DNA of 52,734 nucleotides from a virus (IMGVR_UViG_3300020190_000074:1-52734); one strand, 5' to 3'; counted from the stretch's first letter, positions 14,255 through 22,642 are shown. Numbers and translations: made by a program. The notes: a model not told the origin generated them from the sequence alone.

Positions 14255-16225
14255 TCATCCTAATTCTGAACACATGTCAAAATATTCGTCAGGTCTATTT
14301 GTGTCCCAAAGTGTTGCGCCAGGTTCAATACTAAAATAATTTTTTAGTCCGGCTGGTAGATTTTCTTCTTTAAGATTGTCTGAACCAAGAATTGATATAA
14401 AGTCTAAACAATAGATATCTGCAATCGATTCTGGTAAAGTTTTTAAATTTTTATTGTTTGTTAAGTTAAGGAACGACAATCTTTTTAAATTTCCAATTTC
14501 TTCTGGTAATTCACTAATAATATTTTCAAATACCAAAGTTCTAACATTTGTAAATTTAGAAATACTTGATGGTATTTTTATTACAATAGTGTCATCTTTA
14601 CTTTTATTTTCTATTTGTAAGAATCTTGTATCTTCCGGAATCAAATCAAATAATTCTTCAAGACCAAACATTCTGGCGTATTTAGCATTTGCGTCAGTTG
14701 GGTATGCAATACCAACAAAATTTGTTTTAAAGTCAGTTGTAAGTTCGTTTCTATATTTTTGTTTAAGACTTTTTAAGTACGGTCTCATTTCTTTACTTAA
14801 CACAACTTCGATATCATTTTCTGAAAGGTCTTTCAAAGATTTTTGTAATAGTTTTTCTTTCTTCTTTGAAACATAATATGACATTCCACTTGGTGATAAA
14901 CTTCTTACCATTGCGGCGCTTAATTCATTTCCAAGACCAATATATTTCTTTTGTAGTTCTTCTGGTAAATTACCAAATATATCTGCACCTTTTTGACCCA
15001 TACCATTAAAGTCAGGACCTCTAAGTTCCATCCATAATTCAATTTCTTGTTCACTTCCAAGTTCTGCTAGAGGGTCTGTTGTTGAAAGGTTGTAGTGTTT
15101 ATATCTATTTAACTTTTCCTGGTCTTCTTGTGTATATGGTTTTGCTTCCAAATATTGTTTTTTACCATCTAATACCGGAACTTTTTTAGTAATTTCAGAC
15201 CAAGGAATTACAGTAGATCCAGCATATCTTCCAGAGTTAGAACCATCAGCAAGTCTCATTTCCCCATATCTATCAACCAAAATTACAGTTGCGTAATTCA
15301 AATCAGAAGAAGGTAAATTTTTATTAATGATATAATAAAGTGTTAGGTTTTGATTCAATCTATAATTGTAATAATAGTTTCCTGAACCTTCCCAAGATGT
15401 ACACCATCTTCTATCTGGTGCATGTTTTTTTCTAATGTTAATACACTTATGTTTTTGATCTGGTGCAAATATTAACACATCATCATCTTCATAAGGAATA
15501 TTAACATCACTTAAATCAATTTCTGGAACCGAATATTCACTTTCTTCCATTGGTGTATAACCATCAACAATATGTTCAAATTCTTCAAAATTCATAAACT
15601 TACTCAACTTTGAATTAATTGGTAGAAGTTCAAAGTGTCTAACAAATCTTTTCGCTCTTGGTAAGAAAGTTGTCATTGCATCTTCATCCGGATTTTCTTC
15701 GTGGAATTTTTGTGTAATTGCAGCAACAAGTTCGTTTATTCCTTGGTTATTAAATTTCGAAAAGTATTTAGCAACTAATTCATTAAGTTCGGTAGGATTA
15801 AATGACAATACATCTCTTTTAAATTCTTTAAGTTTTGGGAAATGTGTTTTAACTTCGAAAAACTTTTTGATATTAAGTTTTGTTAATTGTAAATCAACTT
15901 GTACTGTTCCTCTCCATTTATTGATATAATCTTGAACCATACCTTCAAGGTCTTTTTTACTTTTTTGTTTTGTAGATTTGTCAGTAATTAATTTTTTAAC
16001 CTTATCATAGTCGTGTTTAAAAATGTCTCTATCTTCATTATCAAATGCTGCCTTAAATCTTTCAAAATCGGCAATTGTTTTTCTGATATCTTCTTCAGTA
16101 TCTTCTGTCTGTTTAGAAAACTTATCCACAAGTTTTTTAACTGTTGATTCTGGGTATTCTAAAAGTATTTTTTTTGTTTGTAAATTTTCTTTTACAACTT
16201 TAGATAGAAGTCCAAGTAATTCCAT
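14255..16225 (-). CDS. Large leader-bearing protein with a WC-motif domain and C-terminal leucine-rich repeats
   Basis: The 656-residue protein begins with a leader MELLGLLSKVVKENLQTK that ends in L-L-E at residue 23, the T4-type prohead protease consensus. A helical region to about residue 220 follows. Next is a domain around residues 245-350 with DDDVLIFAPDQ, RRWCTSWEGSGNYYYNYRLN and LTLYYIINKN, shared with the gene at 1605-2561. Residues about 540-640 carry leucine-rich repeats (IPSSISKFTNVRTLVFENI, LPEEIGNLKRLSFLNLTNN, LPESIADI). LRRs bind proteins, so this may act on a host target after delivery. A TATTTATAAAT box lies upstream. Packaging is inferred from the leader. Confidence 0.82.
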   Translation of the reverse strand: MELLGLLSKVVKENLQTKKILLEYPESTVKKLVDKFSKQTEDTEEDIRKTIADFERFKAAFDNEDRDIFKHDYDKVKKLITDKSTKQKSKKDLEGMVQDYINKWRGTVQVDLQLTKLNIKKFFEVKTHFPKLKEFKRDVLSFNPTELNELVAKYFSKFNNQGINELVAAITQKFHEENPDEDAMTTFLPRAKRFVRHFELLPINSKLSKFMNFEEFEHIVDGYTPMEESEYSVPEIDLSDVNIPYEDDDVLIFAPDQKHKCINIRKKHAPDRRWCTSWEGSGNYYYNYRLNQNLTLYYIINKNLPSSDLNYATVILVDRYGEMRLADGSNSGRYAGSTVIPWSEITKKVPVLDGKKQYLEAKPYTQEDQEKLNRYKHYNLSTTDPLAELGSEQEIELWMELRGPDFNGMGQKGADIFGNLPEELQKKYIGLGNELSAAMVRSLSPSGMSYYVSKKKEKLLQKSLKDLSENDIEVVLSKEMRPYLKSLKQKYRNELTTDFKTNFVGIAYPTDANAKYARMFGLEELFDLIPEDTRFLQIENKSKDDTIVIKIPSSISKFTNVRTLVFENIISELPEEIGNLKRLSFLNLTNNKNLKTLPESIADIYCLDFISILGSDNLKEENLPAGLKNYFSIEPGATLWDTNRPDEYFDMCSELG

Positions 16226-16319
16226 AAATTATTTTATTTATAAATATTATAAAACATTAAAAAATTAAGTATTTATTGTTTATATGTCAAATCACATCAA
16301 TTATTATTTAAAATAAAAA

Positions 16320-16481
16320 ATGGAAAATAAAGAATCAACAAAAGTAGGTTGTCAAGCCTGTAAAACAAATAAAGGTGTTATAAGAACACAAAGATTAGTT
16401 TTTACTTTAGGAACTATAATATCAGTATTGGCTGTTTATGGTGGTATAAGATTGATTCAAGATATTTCTTCTTTATTTTAA
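16320..16481 (+). CDS. 53-residue single-span membrane protein with CxxC
   Basis: A short plus-strand gene with ATG at 16320 and TAA at 16479-16481. The product begins MENKESTKVGCQACKTNKG, with a CxxC pair, followed by one membrane segment (LVFTLGTIISVLAVYGGIRL). The N-terminal Cys pair could bind metal or be lipid-proximal. A GTATTTATTGTTTATATG element about 40 nt upstream suggests late expression. It converges on the dnaJ gene with a 4-base stop overlap. Small membrane proteins of this kind in phages may be holins or envelope-targeting factors; the sequence does not decide. Confidence 0.68.
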   Translation: MENKESTKVGCQACKTNKGVIRTQRLVFTLGTIISVLAVYGGIRLIQDISSLF

Positions 16482-17404
16482 TCCCTATGATATTTGACAA
16501 ATTGGTTAATTAATAAATCACCAATAGTTTCTAATTTAAAACCTTTTGATTTAACTCTGAGTGGTTTTGAAGTATCAAATGTCTTTGGAAATTTTATTGT
16601 TAAGGGTCCGTCTGGATGTGGGATTTCAAAAGATTGTCCTTTTAAATCTTCTAAATCAAAATAAATATCATAAACAAGGTTGTTACCATACTTTTGGAAA
16701 TTATTTTCTTTTTCCAATTGTATTCTAACAATCAAATCACCAAAAATACCATTTCTAAAATCACCCATTGATTGTAATCTCAAAAATTGTCCGTCATCAA
16801 TGCCGTGTGGTATTTTCACTTCAACATTTTTCATTTCGTCTTTGGTACCACTTCCAGAACAAACAAAACAAGGGTTTACCAAAACGTGTCCAGAACCACC
16901 ACAACCATTACATTGCATTGAAACCATCTGAATAAACATTCCATTACCCATCTGTTTTAATATTTGTCCAGATCCATTACAAGTCGCACAAACCCTTTTA
17001 TCACCACCACTTCCACTACAAGTATCACAACTTGTTTTTCTTTTGAATGTTATATTTTTCTTCTGACCTAAATATGATTCAAGTGTACCAATATTGACAG
17101 TTATATTTGTTGTGTGTGTTCTTTTTTCTTGTCTTTGATTGAACATAGAATTGAACATTTCCTGGAAAGTGGTTCCAAATCCACCATTCATTCCTGCAAA
17201 AGGATTTTTTCTTTCAATATCATACCGTTGTCTTTTTTTTTCATCACCAACAATATCGTATGCAACTGAAATTTGTTTGAATAGTTCTTCGTCGCCACCT
17301 TTATCCGGATGGTTTTCTTTAACTAACTTTCTATATGCTTTTTTTATTTCATCTTGTGCTGCAGTTTCTTCAACACCTAATATCGAATAATAATCAGTAT
17401 TCAT
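16478..17404 (-). CDS. dnaJ: DnaJ-type co-chaperone
   Basis: The 308-residue protein has a full J domain (residues 1-62, HPD at 32-34), a short G/F-rich linker, and the cysteine-rich domain with all four CxxCxGxG repeats (126-133, 139-146, 165-172, 179-186), then the C-terminal substrate-binding domain. It stimulates DnaK ATPase and delivers clients. It is shorter than bacterial DnaJ (about 370) because the C-terminal domain is trimmed. Phage-encoded DnaJ probably redirects the host DnaK to capsid or replication proteins; no dnaK or grpE is in the window. A TATCTTTA box lies about 30 bases upstream. Confidence 0.93.
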   Translation of the reverse strand: MNTDYYSILGVEETAAQDEIKKAYRKLVKENHPDKGGDEELFKQISVAYDIVGDEKKRQRYDIERKNPFAGMNGGFGTTFQEMFNSMFNQRQEKRTHTTNITVNIGTLESYLGQKKNITFKRKTSCDTCSGSGGDKRVCATCNGSGQILKQMGNGMFIQMVSMQCNGCGGSGHVLVNPCFVCSGSGTKDEMKNVEVKIPHGIDDGQFLRLQSMGDFRNGIFGDLIVRIQLEKENNFQKYGNNLVYDIYFDLEDLKGQSFEIPHPDGPLTIKFPKTFDTSKPLRVKSKGFKLETIGDLLINQFVKYHRD

Positions 17405-17450
17405 TTATTGTTTCTTTTTGATATTTTTATATAAAGATAAAAAAAATTTT

Positions 17451-18089
17451 ATGAAATATCTAATAGTTCTATTCAAAAATAAAGAAAGGAAAAAAATAAT
17501 CAAGAAGTTTAAAACCTATGAAAGGGCTAAAAAATTTTTAGATAATAGAATTTCTAACAATAATATTGTTTTTGATAAACAGATTGAAAATGGTAAGACT
17601 TGTAGTTTTGAAATTGGTCTATTGGAAAAAAATTCAAGTAATTTTGATTTATATTTTGTAAAAGATGAATTAGGTAGACAAGTCAAAGTAGATTTAGATG
17701 ATTCTGAATATAAAATTTTACAGATACAAAAATATCAAATAGAAGAATTAATTTTTGATATTTCAAAAAATAAAAAATTAACAATAGATGAATTCATTTC
17801 TAATTATTTAAAACGCGGTTCAATTAAATTAATATCAAAACTAAATAATAAAATTGTTGTCCAGGATGACGATAATTTTAATTTATTTTCACTTAAGAGT
17901 GAAGAAGATTGTTATCGATTTACCCAAGTATTGCAAACGTATATGTTAGAAAAGAAAAGAGGTGATTGTATTATTGTTTTAGATTCATCTTTACCTCAAA
18001 AAAAATACCTTTATTCTCTTTTAGAGTCCAAAGGTATTTCAAAATCAATTCTATATAAAAAATCAACTACTTTTTTTACTGGTGAATAG
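17451..18089 (+). CDS. Hypothetical protein, 212 aa
   Basis: I chose the ATG at 17451 (MKYLIVLFKNKERKKIIKKF) over one at 17418, because the extra upstream residues overlap the divergent dnaJ promoter region. The protein is Lys- and Asn-rich, with alternating strands and helices (EIGLLEKNSSNFDLYFVKD). The C-terminal part (CIIVLDSSLPQKKYLYSLLE) could be a small alpha/beta fold. It overlaps the end of the convergent gene at 18063 by 27 bases, a larger overlap than usual. Family unknown. Confidence 0.7.
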   Translation: MKYLIVLFKNKERKKIIKKFKTYERAKKFLDNRISNNNIVFDKQIENGKTCSFEIGLLEKNSSNFDLYFVKDELGRQVKVDLDDSEYKILQIQKYQIEELIFDISKNKKLTIDEFISNYLKRGSIKLISKLNNKIVVQDDDNFNLFSLKSEEDCYRFTQVLQTYMLEKKRGDCIIVLDSSLPQKKYLYSLLESKGISKSILYKKSTTFFTGE

Positions 18090-18383
18090 TTTTCTTAGTT
18101 TAGAAAAAAAAGTTTCTTTTATGATTTCTTCTTCAATCATTATAGGTTCTTCTTTGTATGAATTTTCCAATATGAAGACAATTTCGGTACCAGATATATC
18201 TATTTTAATCTGAGTATCATCAATTTTTAAATTTCTAAAATTTGATTTAACAAAATTAAAATCGATTTGGTTTAATTCATATATCAATACAGACTTACTT
18301 CTTGGGAATAACCCTTGAATACCATCAACAATTAAAGCCAACTTTCCTAATGAATCTTCAAAACTGTTTTGATTCTCTGCCAT
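18063..18383 (-). CDS. Hypothetical protein, 106 aa
   Basis: The product starts MAENQNSFEDSLGKLALIVD, has a central beta-rich part (LIYELNQIDFNFVKSNFRN, IKIDISGTEIVFILEN) and a basic C-terminal tail (SKLRKLFTSKKSS). It overlaps the 63-residue gene upstream by 37 bases and the convergent plus-strand gene by 27. No recognised domain. The basic amphipathic tail is similar to that of the upstream gene (ISLWQRIKTVLKIH), which may mean both bind the same partner or the membrane. Confidence 0.65.
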   Translation of the reverse strand: MAENQNSFEDSLGKLALIVDGIQGLFPRSKSVLIYELNQIDFNFVKSNFRNLKIDDTQIKIDISGTEIVFILENSYKEEPIMIEEEIIKETFFSKLRKLFTSKKSS

Positions 18384-18538
18384 AGTGAAATTTTTTCTTT
18401 TTTAATTGGTGTTATTTCTTCTTTCTTTAATTTTTTAATCTGTTGAATGAAGTTTAATTTTTCTTTTTCTAAACTTTCCTGATCTTTTTTAATTTCATTC
18501 ATTAACCACTCCATCTGGTTTTCCTGTTTGGTCTTCAT
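18347..18538 (-). CDS. 63-residue basic coiled-coil protein
   Basis: The protein is almost entirely helical and rich in Lys and Glu (MKTKQENQMEWLMNEIKKDQ, then LEKEKLNFIQQIKKLKKEE), ending in a basic tryptophan-containing tail. It overlaps both neighbours by about 40 bases, in different frames, so translation of the three is likely coupled. A coiled-coil structural or assembly role is plausible; nothing more can be said. Confidence 0.6.
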   Translation of the reverse strand: MKTKQENQMEWLMNEIKKDQESLEKEKLNFIQQIKKLKKEEITPIKKEKISLWQRIKTVLKIH

Positions 18539-18923
18539 CTTCTAACCGTAAATTAAATTCTTTTATATCAAATTTTAAAGTTTGTAATTTGTCTAAGTTT
18601 TGTTTTTCAAAAATTTTCTTCAATTCTTCTACTTTGTTGATAAATAAAACTTCTTTTTCTTCTAATTCTTTATTATAGTCAATAATAGATTTTATATTAT
18701 TAATTGTTAGTGAAACTTCTTTTTCATGGAAATCACTAACAAATGAAATTAGTCTCATATTTGGTTGTGGATTGTCTTGTTCAACAACCTTGCCTTCAAC
18801 AGTAAACTTTTTTGGTATTTTCCAATTTTGTGAAATTTCAACATCAATTGATAAATAACCTTTGAGTTTTCTAATTGATTTCATATAAGGAAATATTTTT
18901 TCTAATTCTTTAAAAAATGTCAT
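18495..18923 (-). CDS. Hypothetical protein, 142 aa, with coiled coil
   Basis: The first half is beta-rich (GYLSIDVEISQNWKIPKKF, then FTVEGKVVEQDNPQPNMRLI) and resembles a small binding domain; the second half is a coiled coil (SIIDYNKELEEKEVLFINK to LEKQNLDKLQTLKFDIKEFN). I do not recognise a family. It is the second gene after the small membrane protein at 18929-19114 with a 5-base gap, and overlaps the next gene. It may be an assembly factor or a virion component. Confidence 0.7.
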   Translation of the reverse strand: MTFFKELEKIFPYMKSIRKLKGYLSIDVEISQNWKIPKKFTVEGKVVEQDNPQPNMRLISFVSDFHEKEVSLTINNIKSIIDYNKELEEKEVLFINKVEELKKIFEKQNLDKLQTLKFDIKEFNLRLEDEDQTGKPDGVVNE

Positions 18924-18928
18924 AATTT

Positions 18929-19114
18929 TTAATTTAAAAGGTAAGTTATTATATAAGAAAGAAAAACACCAAAAATAATAATTTCAATCTTTGAAAAAGT
19001 TAATACTGTAGGTGGGTCATTGAATAATGACAAAATAAACATAAAACTGATTCTTGTTACACTTAAAATTGAAAAAACAAAAAGAAATAAAAAAATATTA
19101 TCTACACCAAACAT
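18929..19114 (-). CDS. 61-residue membrane protein
   Basis: The sequence is nearly all hydrophobic with two predicted membrane helices (FLFLFVFSILSVTRISFMFI and IIIFGVFLSYIITYLLN) joined by a short loop (NDPPTVLTFSK). Small two-span proteins near a lysis or structural region can be holins, but no lysis enzyme is adjacent here. It starts 2 bases after the stop of the H1-like gene, so it is co-transcribed with that gene. Function unknown. Confidence 0.68.
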   Translation of the reverse strand: MFGVDNIFLFLFVFSILSVTRISFMFILSLFNDPPTVLTFSKIEIIIFGVFLSYIITYLLN

Positions 19115-19116
19115 AA

Positions 19117-19293
19117 TTAATTTTTTCTTGATTCCAGAACTTCTTTTCTTAACACTTGCATCAAATCTTTTAATTCTTGTGCTGTTTTTCTAACTCTTGT
19201 TCCAGCTGTTTTGTTTCCTTTTTCAAATTTGTCATAATCAAAACTTAATGACTCCACAAGGGTTTTAACTTTTTGAATTGTTGTCTCCTCCAT
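19117..19293 (-). CDS. Histone H1 / Hc1-like DNA-binding protein
   Basis: ATG at 19293 and TAA at 19117-19119 give 58 residues. The core DYDKFEKGNKTAGTRVRKTA followed by QELKDLMQVLRKEV matches the Bacteroidota Hc1/H1-like histone pattern (KFxxKGNKxAGTRxRKxxQxLKxLxQxxRxE). Bacterial versions are longer because of a Lys/Ala-rich tail; here only the folded core remains. Such proteins bind and compact DNA. In a phage it could organise the genome in the capsid or in the infected cell, or interfere with the host nucleoid. It is the first gene of the operon that runs to 18063. The motif match is clear by eye; function is inferred. Confidence 0.8.
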   Translation of the reverse strand: MEETTIQKVKTLVESLSFDYDKFEKGNKTAGTRVRKTAQELKDLMQVLRKEVLESRKN

Positions 19294-19347
19294 TTTTTTA
19301 TTATAAAAGTTTATTTTTAATATAATTTAATATTTTATTATACATTG

Positions 19348-19821
19348 TCAATAGATAACTGTCATATTACTATCTATGGACCTATATATTGTTAAAATAA
19401 CATCTAAATCTGATTTTGTGAATGGTTTTTTTCTATCGAACATATCAACAAAAAATTCTGGTATTGATTTTTTAACTTTGTCTTCTGGGTGATTATAAAA
19501 TATTTCCTTAAAGAAGTCTTTGAAGTAATCATAGTGTTCACCGGTTTCATTAATTAAGATATTTTCTTTTTCAAATGTTTCTATTGTTTTTTTCCAACAC
19601 CAATTAAAGTGATTGAGGTTGTCTTTGTCAGACATTTCTATTTTACTTTCTCGTTCTTCTTCACTACCGCCAAGGTATGTGTCATATAGTATTGTAACGA
19701 GTGTATATGTAAAATCATAAAATAGGTCCATTTTTTCAAATACAATGTTATTTGTTTTGAACCAGATATCAACTTCACTATATTCTAATTGTTGTGTCAG
19801 GTAATTAAAAAAATTCTCCAT
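19348..19821 (-). CDS. Hypothetical protein, 157 aa
   Basis: The product is acidic and helical (MENFFNYLTQQLEYSEVDIW), with a WCWKKTIETFEKENILIN segment and a C-terminal SIPEFFVDMFDRKKPFTKSD. No family is recognised. The ATG at 19821 lies inside the 3' arm of a perfect 12-bp hairpin whose T-run encodes residues 4-6, so translation from the upstream transcript should be blocked unless the hairpin melts. The next in-frame ATG is far inside the protein, so 19821 remains the best start. The overlap of terminator and start is the odd feature here. Confidence 0.7.
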   Translation of the reverse strand: MENFFNYLTQQLEYSEVDIWFKTNNIVFEKMDLFYDFTYTLVTILYDTYLGGSEEERESKIEMSDKDNLNHFNWCWKKTIETFEKENILINETGEHYDYFKDFFKEIFYNHPEDKVKKSIPEFFVDMFDRKKPFTKSDLDVILTIYRSIDSNMTVIY

Positions 19822-19843
19822 AAGATGTGTTCTTATGGAGAAT
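19806..19843 (-). terminator. Perfect 12-bp hairpin with T-run that also holds a start codon
   Basis: ATTCTCCATAAG (19813-19824) pairs fully with CTTATGGAGAAT (19832-19843) around a 7-nt loop; on the minus strand seven T follow. It is the expected terminator for the gene at 19871-21265. The same 3' arm contains the ATG of the gene at 19348-19821, so it can also act as an attenuator or translation lock. Confidence 0.85.
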
Positions 19844-19870
19844 AATAAGTTTAATTATGACTTTTGTAAA

Positions 19871-21265
19871 TTATTGTGTCCTTTTTGAATAATTCATTAA
19901 TTCTGAAATTCTTTTAAATTCTTCCTTAACTTTTTTACGTTTTTTAGGTTTTTCATCAAAAACGGGACTTGGTACTCTACCATATGATTCGTCTTTCCAT
20001 TTTGATAATTGGTCAGATGCAAAATATTCGCCAAATTTATCATTAACACCTGTGTTTTCTGCGTTTACCCAATCTTGGTTATTTCCGTTGCTTGAACTCC
20101 CTTTGATTTGTTTTTCAATGGTATCTTTTTTAGGTTTTATTTCATCATAATCAGGAATATTTTGTCCACCAATTTCAATATTGTAATCTGTACCTTCTTG
20201 ATCAATTTCATAAGCCTTTTTATCCATTTTAGCTAACTGACCATTTCCTTTTGGAAAATGTTTTGGGTTTGTTTCATATTTACCTTTTGACCCATCTTTA
20301 ATGTAATCTATCATCTTTTTTGCGACAGATTTTAAATAGTCTTTATTTTCTTTTCCAGATTCTTTATGAATTTTTTCGTACTTTCCAAGACCTTTTGGTG
20401 TTGCACCTTTTTTGATATTATCTTTTTCTTCTTTTACAATATTTTCAATAATATCAATAACTTCACTTTCACTAAACAAAGCACTTTCATCACCATCAAC
20501 TAATCTATATAGTGTTTCTTCTAAATTAGAATTATCGGTGTATTCTTTATCACCCATTTTAAATTTACCTCCTTTAGGTGTTTGTTTTAATTTATTGGTA
20601 AAAGCATTTCCTTCTTCCATTTCTTCATCAACATCAACTTTACCTTTTCCTGGCCATCCTTTTTTGGATCTTTTTGCAAAATATAGTTCAGACATTTTTT
20701 CTTTTAATCTTTTAGGGACTTTTTCACCTTTTTCTTGATATTTTTGAGTTAAATCCTTTAAACTTCTAATTTGTAAATCTATATCTGCAATTGATTTACC
20801 AGCATGTTCACCAGTTTTTTTAACTTTGACATCACCTTTCCATTTTTCATCTAATGGTATACCACCAGTACCAAACTGACCACCACCACATTCTTCACAC
20901 ATTTTACCTTCCATATAATCACCTTTCATACTACCACCACATTCCATACAATCTTTTTCTTGTACATCACCTCTTAACATTTTAAAGTCTTGTCGGTCTA
21001 ATCTTCCGTTTCTATTTTTATCAAGTTTACGCTGTCCTCCGTGAAGTTTTTCAAGCATTTCAGCACCACCACCTTTCATAGCACCACATTCAACACATTC
21101 ACCTTCATAAAATTCATTACTACCACATTCACATACATTACCTTCTGCAACATAATCAAATGAATCTGATTTTATTTTTTCCATAACTTTATTGGCTTTA
21201 TCCTCTAAAGTTTCAAGAATTATTTTATTTGCTAGTCTTTTTAAATATTCTTTAGAATTTCTCAT
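19871..21265 (-). CDS. Leader-bearing structural protein with zinc ribbons and an EF-hand-like loop
   Basis: The 464-residue protein starts MRNSKEYLKRLANKIILE, a leader ending I-L-E at residue 18. Two Cys-rich segments follow (CECGSNEFYEGECVECG; CMECGGSMKG to KMCEECGG), each with four cysteines spaced as zinc ribbons. Between them is LDKNRNGRLDRQDF, a good EF-hand or dockerin-type calcium loop. The rest is Lys/Glu-rich and disordered. I infer a capsid core or internal protein processed at the leader. An ATATTTATAATAAA box lies upstream. The metal sites are read directly; roles are not known. Confidence 0.78.
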   Translation of the reverse strand: MRNSKEYLKRLANKIILETLEDKANKVMEKIKSDSFDYVAEGNVCECGSNEFYEGECVECGAMKGGGAEMLEKLHGGQRKLDKNRNGRLDRQDFKMLRGDVQEKDCMECGGSMKGDYMEGKMCEECGGGQFGTGGIPLDEKWKGDVKVKKTGEHAGKSIADIDLQIRSLKDLTQKYQEKGEKVPKRLKEKMSELYFAKRSKKGWPGKGKVDVDEEMEEGNAFTNKLKQTPKGGKFKMGDKEYTDNSNLEETLYRLVDGDESALFSESEVIDIIENIVKEEKDNIKKGATPKGLGKYEKIHKESGKENKDYLKSVAKKMIDYIKDGSKGKYETNPKHFPKGNGQLAKMDKKAYEIDQEGTDYNIEIGGQNIPDYDEIKPKKDTIEKQIKGSSSNGNNQDWVNAENTGVNDKFGEYFASDQLSKWKDESYGRVPSPVFDEKPKKRKKVKEEFKRISELMNYSKRTQ

Positions 21266-21286
21266 TTCGTTTTTTATTATAAATAT

Positions 21287-21985
21287 TTAGTACTTTGGAT
21301 TTGACTTAAATTCCTTAGATATAATTTCTTTAATTTCATTTTCAGTCAATCCGTATTTTTTTGACATAGTTTCAATAACCTTTTCAGTTGTTGATTCATT
21401 GAAGATATCAAGCGCTTTAATGTCTCCTTGATTACAATAAGGAAATCTTTTACATTTTTTTTTAACCTGGACAAACTTGCCGCCTGGTAATTGTGTTTTA
21501 CGCCATGATCTACCTTTTCCTTTGGGTGTATTACCTTTCATTTTAATATCTTGAAAACTATTGGTATCATACTGACCACTAGAGCTTGAAGATGTTGCTT
21601 CTTTAAATTCTTTTTTTGAGAATAGTGGTGTATTATCTAATGCCGCATATCCACCACCGGTTCCCATCGCCTCTTTATTTTCTGATTTTTTACCTTTACT
21701 ATCTAATATTGACCTTAAAAATGCTTTTAATTCACTTGGTTCTTTCAAAAAATCTTTTATTTTTTCTTTAATTTTATTTGCTGAAAGTTTTTTATTTTTT
21801 GCCAACAAATAAATTTCTTTCATATCGTCTGAATGAATTAAATAATCTTCTGGTGAATTTCTTTCTGTGCCTTCATCTTCTGTAAATTCTTTTTTCATAT
21901 TCGACACATCAGACCCCCTTAGACCAAGGTCGTTTGCTTGTCTACCAAGTTCAGATATAAACATATCTCTAAGTGAATCACTCAT
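21287..21985 (-). CDS. Hypothetical structural-type protein, 232 aa
   Basis: The protein has an acidic N-terminus (MSDSLRDMFISELGRQANDL), a helical middle, a Ser-rich linker (ATSSSSSGQYDT) and a basic patch (GKGRSWRKTQLPGGKFVQVK) followed by KKCKRFPYCNQG, a Cys pair. It ends in a helix (KVIETMSKKYGLTENEIKEI). The basic central patch suggests contact with DNA or RNA. It overlaps the 82-residue gene by 4 bases in a run leading to the lysis genes. I do not recognise a named family. Confidence 0.72.
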   Translation of the reverse strand: MSDSLRDMFISELGRQANDLGLRGSDVSNMKKEFTEDEGTERNSPEDYLIHSDDMKEIYLLAKNKKLSANKIKEKIKDFLKEPSELKAFLRSILDSKGKKSENKEAMGTGGGYAALDNTPLFSKKEFKEATSSSSSGQYDTNSFQDIKMKGNTPKGKGRSWRKTQLPGGKFVQVKKKCKRFPYCNQGDIKALDIFNESTTEKVIETMSKKYGLTENEIKEIISKEFKSNPKY

Positions 21986-22230
21986 AACCCTTTGAATTTA
22001 GATTCCCAGAAACTTCTTTGTTGATACATAATTGTATAGAATTCTCTGAAAGATTTTATTATTAAGTCTTTGACTTCACCATTTAATTTACCATTTTTTT
22101 TCATTTCTTTGGTAATTCTTTCAACCAATTTATCTTCAAATTGTTTTGCAGTATTTGACCCAAGAAAGTCTTTCATTTCTTTTTTAATTAATGATTCAAT
22201 TTCTCTTTTATCTGCTTGACTAAGTGCCAT
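21982..22230 (-). CDS. 82-residue helical protein
   Basis: The product is a charged, mostly helical small protein (MALSQADKREIESLIKKEMK) ending FYTIMYQQRSFWESKFKGL, an aromatic-rich tail. The tail may pack on a larger partner. The start and stop each overlap the neighbouring genes by 1-4 bases, indicating coupled translation within a structural/lysis operon. Function unknown. Confidence 0.7.
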   Translation of the reverse strand: MALSQADKREIESLIKKEMKDFLGSNTAKQFEDKLVERITKEMKKNGKLNGEVKDLIIKSFREFYTIMYQQRSFWESKFKGL

Positions 22231-22640
22231 TATTTGAATAATTGTATATAAGTTATGGTTGCAAAAATAACCCCAGAAACAATTTCTATTATATTGTTTT
22301 TAATTTTAACGTTTTTAATTTCTTTTCTTAAATCCTTATTGTCTTCTTCTAATAATTTATATTTTTCTTCAGTACTTTTAATAATAACTTCATTATTTCT
22401 ATCTTTTTGTTCAAGTTTTGAAATTATTGAGTCCTGGTCTTTTACTTTTTTTTCAAATTCTTCTATTTCTTTTTTATCCAAGATGTTTGTTTTTCTTAAC
22501 TTATCCAATTCGTTAAGATCCTTTAAAACTTCCTTACCAATTTCTGTTGGAAAACAAATTATTGTTGTATCGACATTTGTTTTTTGGCTAAAACCAAAAA
22601 AACAAAGTGACAAGAAAATAAAAAATAGTATATTCTTCAT
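22230..22640 (-). CDS. Secreted coiled-coil membrane protein (spanin- or holin-associated candidate)
   Basis: The 136-residue protein starts with a signal-like segment MKNILFFIFLSLCFFGFSQ, has a long coiled coil (residues about 45-110, rich in Glu and Lys) and ends in a hydrophobic span (IIEIVSGVIFATITYIQLF). The signal ends in FGFSQ, a type I cleavage context common in Bacteroidota. With the i-spanin-like gene just upstream and an amidase two genes away, it is a reasonable lysis-cluster component linking the inner and outer layers. A clear lipobox is absent, so it is not a standard o-spanin. Confidence 0.68.
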   Translation of the reverse strand: MKNILFFIFLSLCFFGFSQKTNVDTTIICFPTEIGKEVLKDLNELDKLRKTNILDKKEIEEFEKKVKDQDSIISKLEQKDRNNEVIIKSTEEKYKLLEEDNKDLRKEIKNVKIKNNIIEIVSGVIFATITYIQLFK

Positions 22641-22642
22641 AA

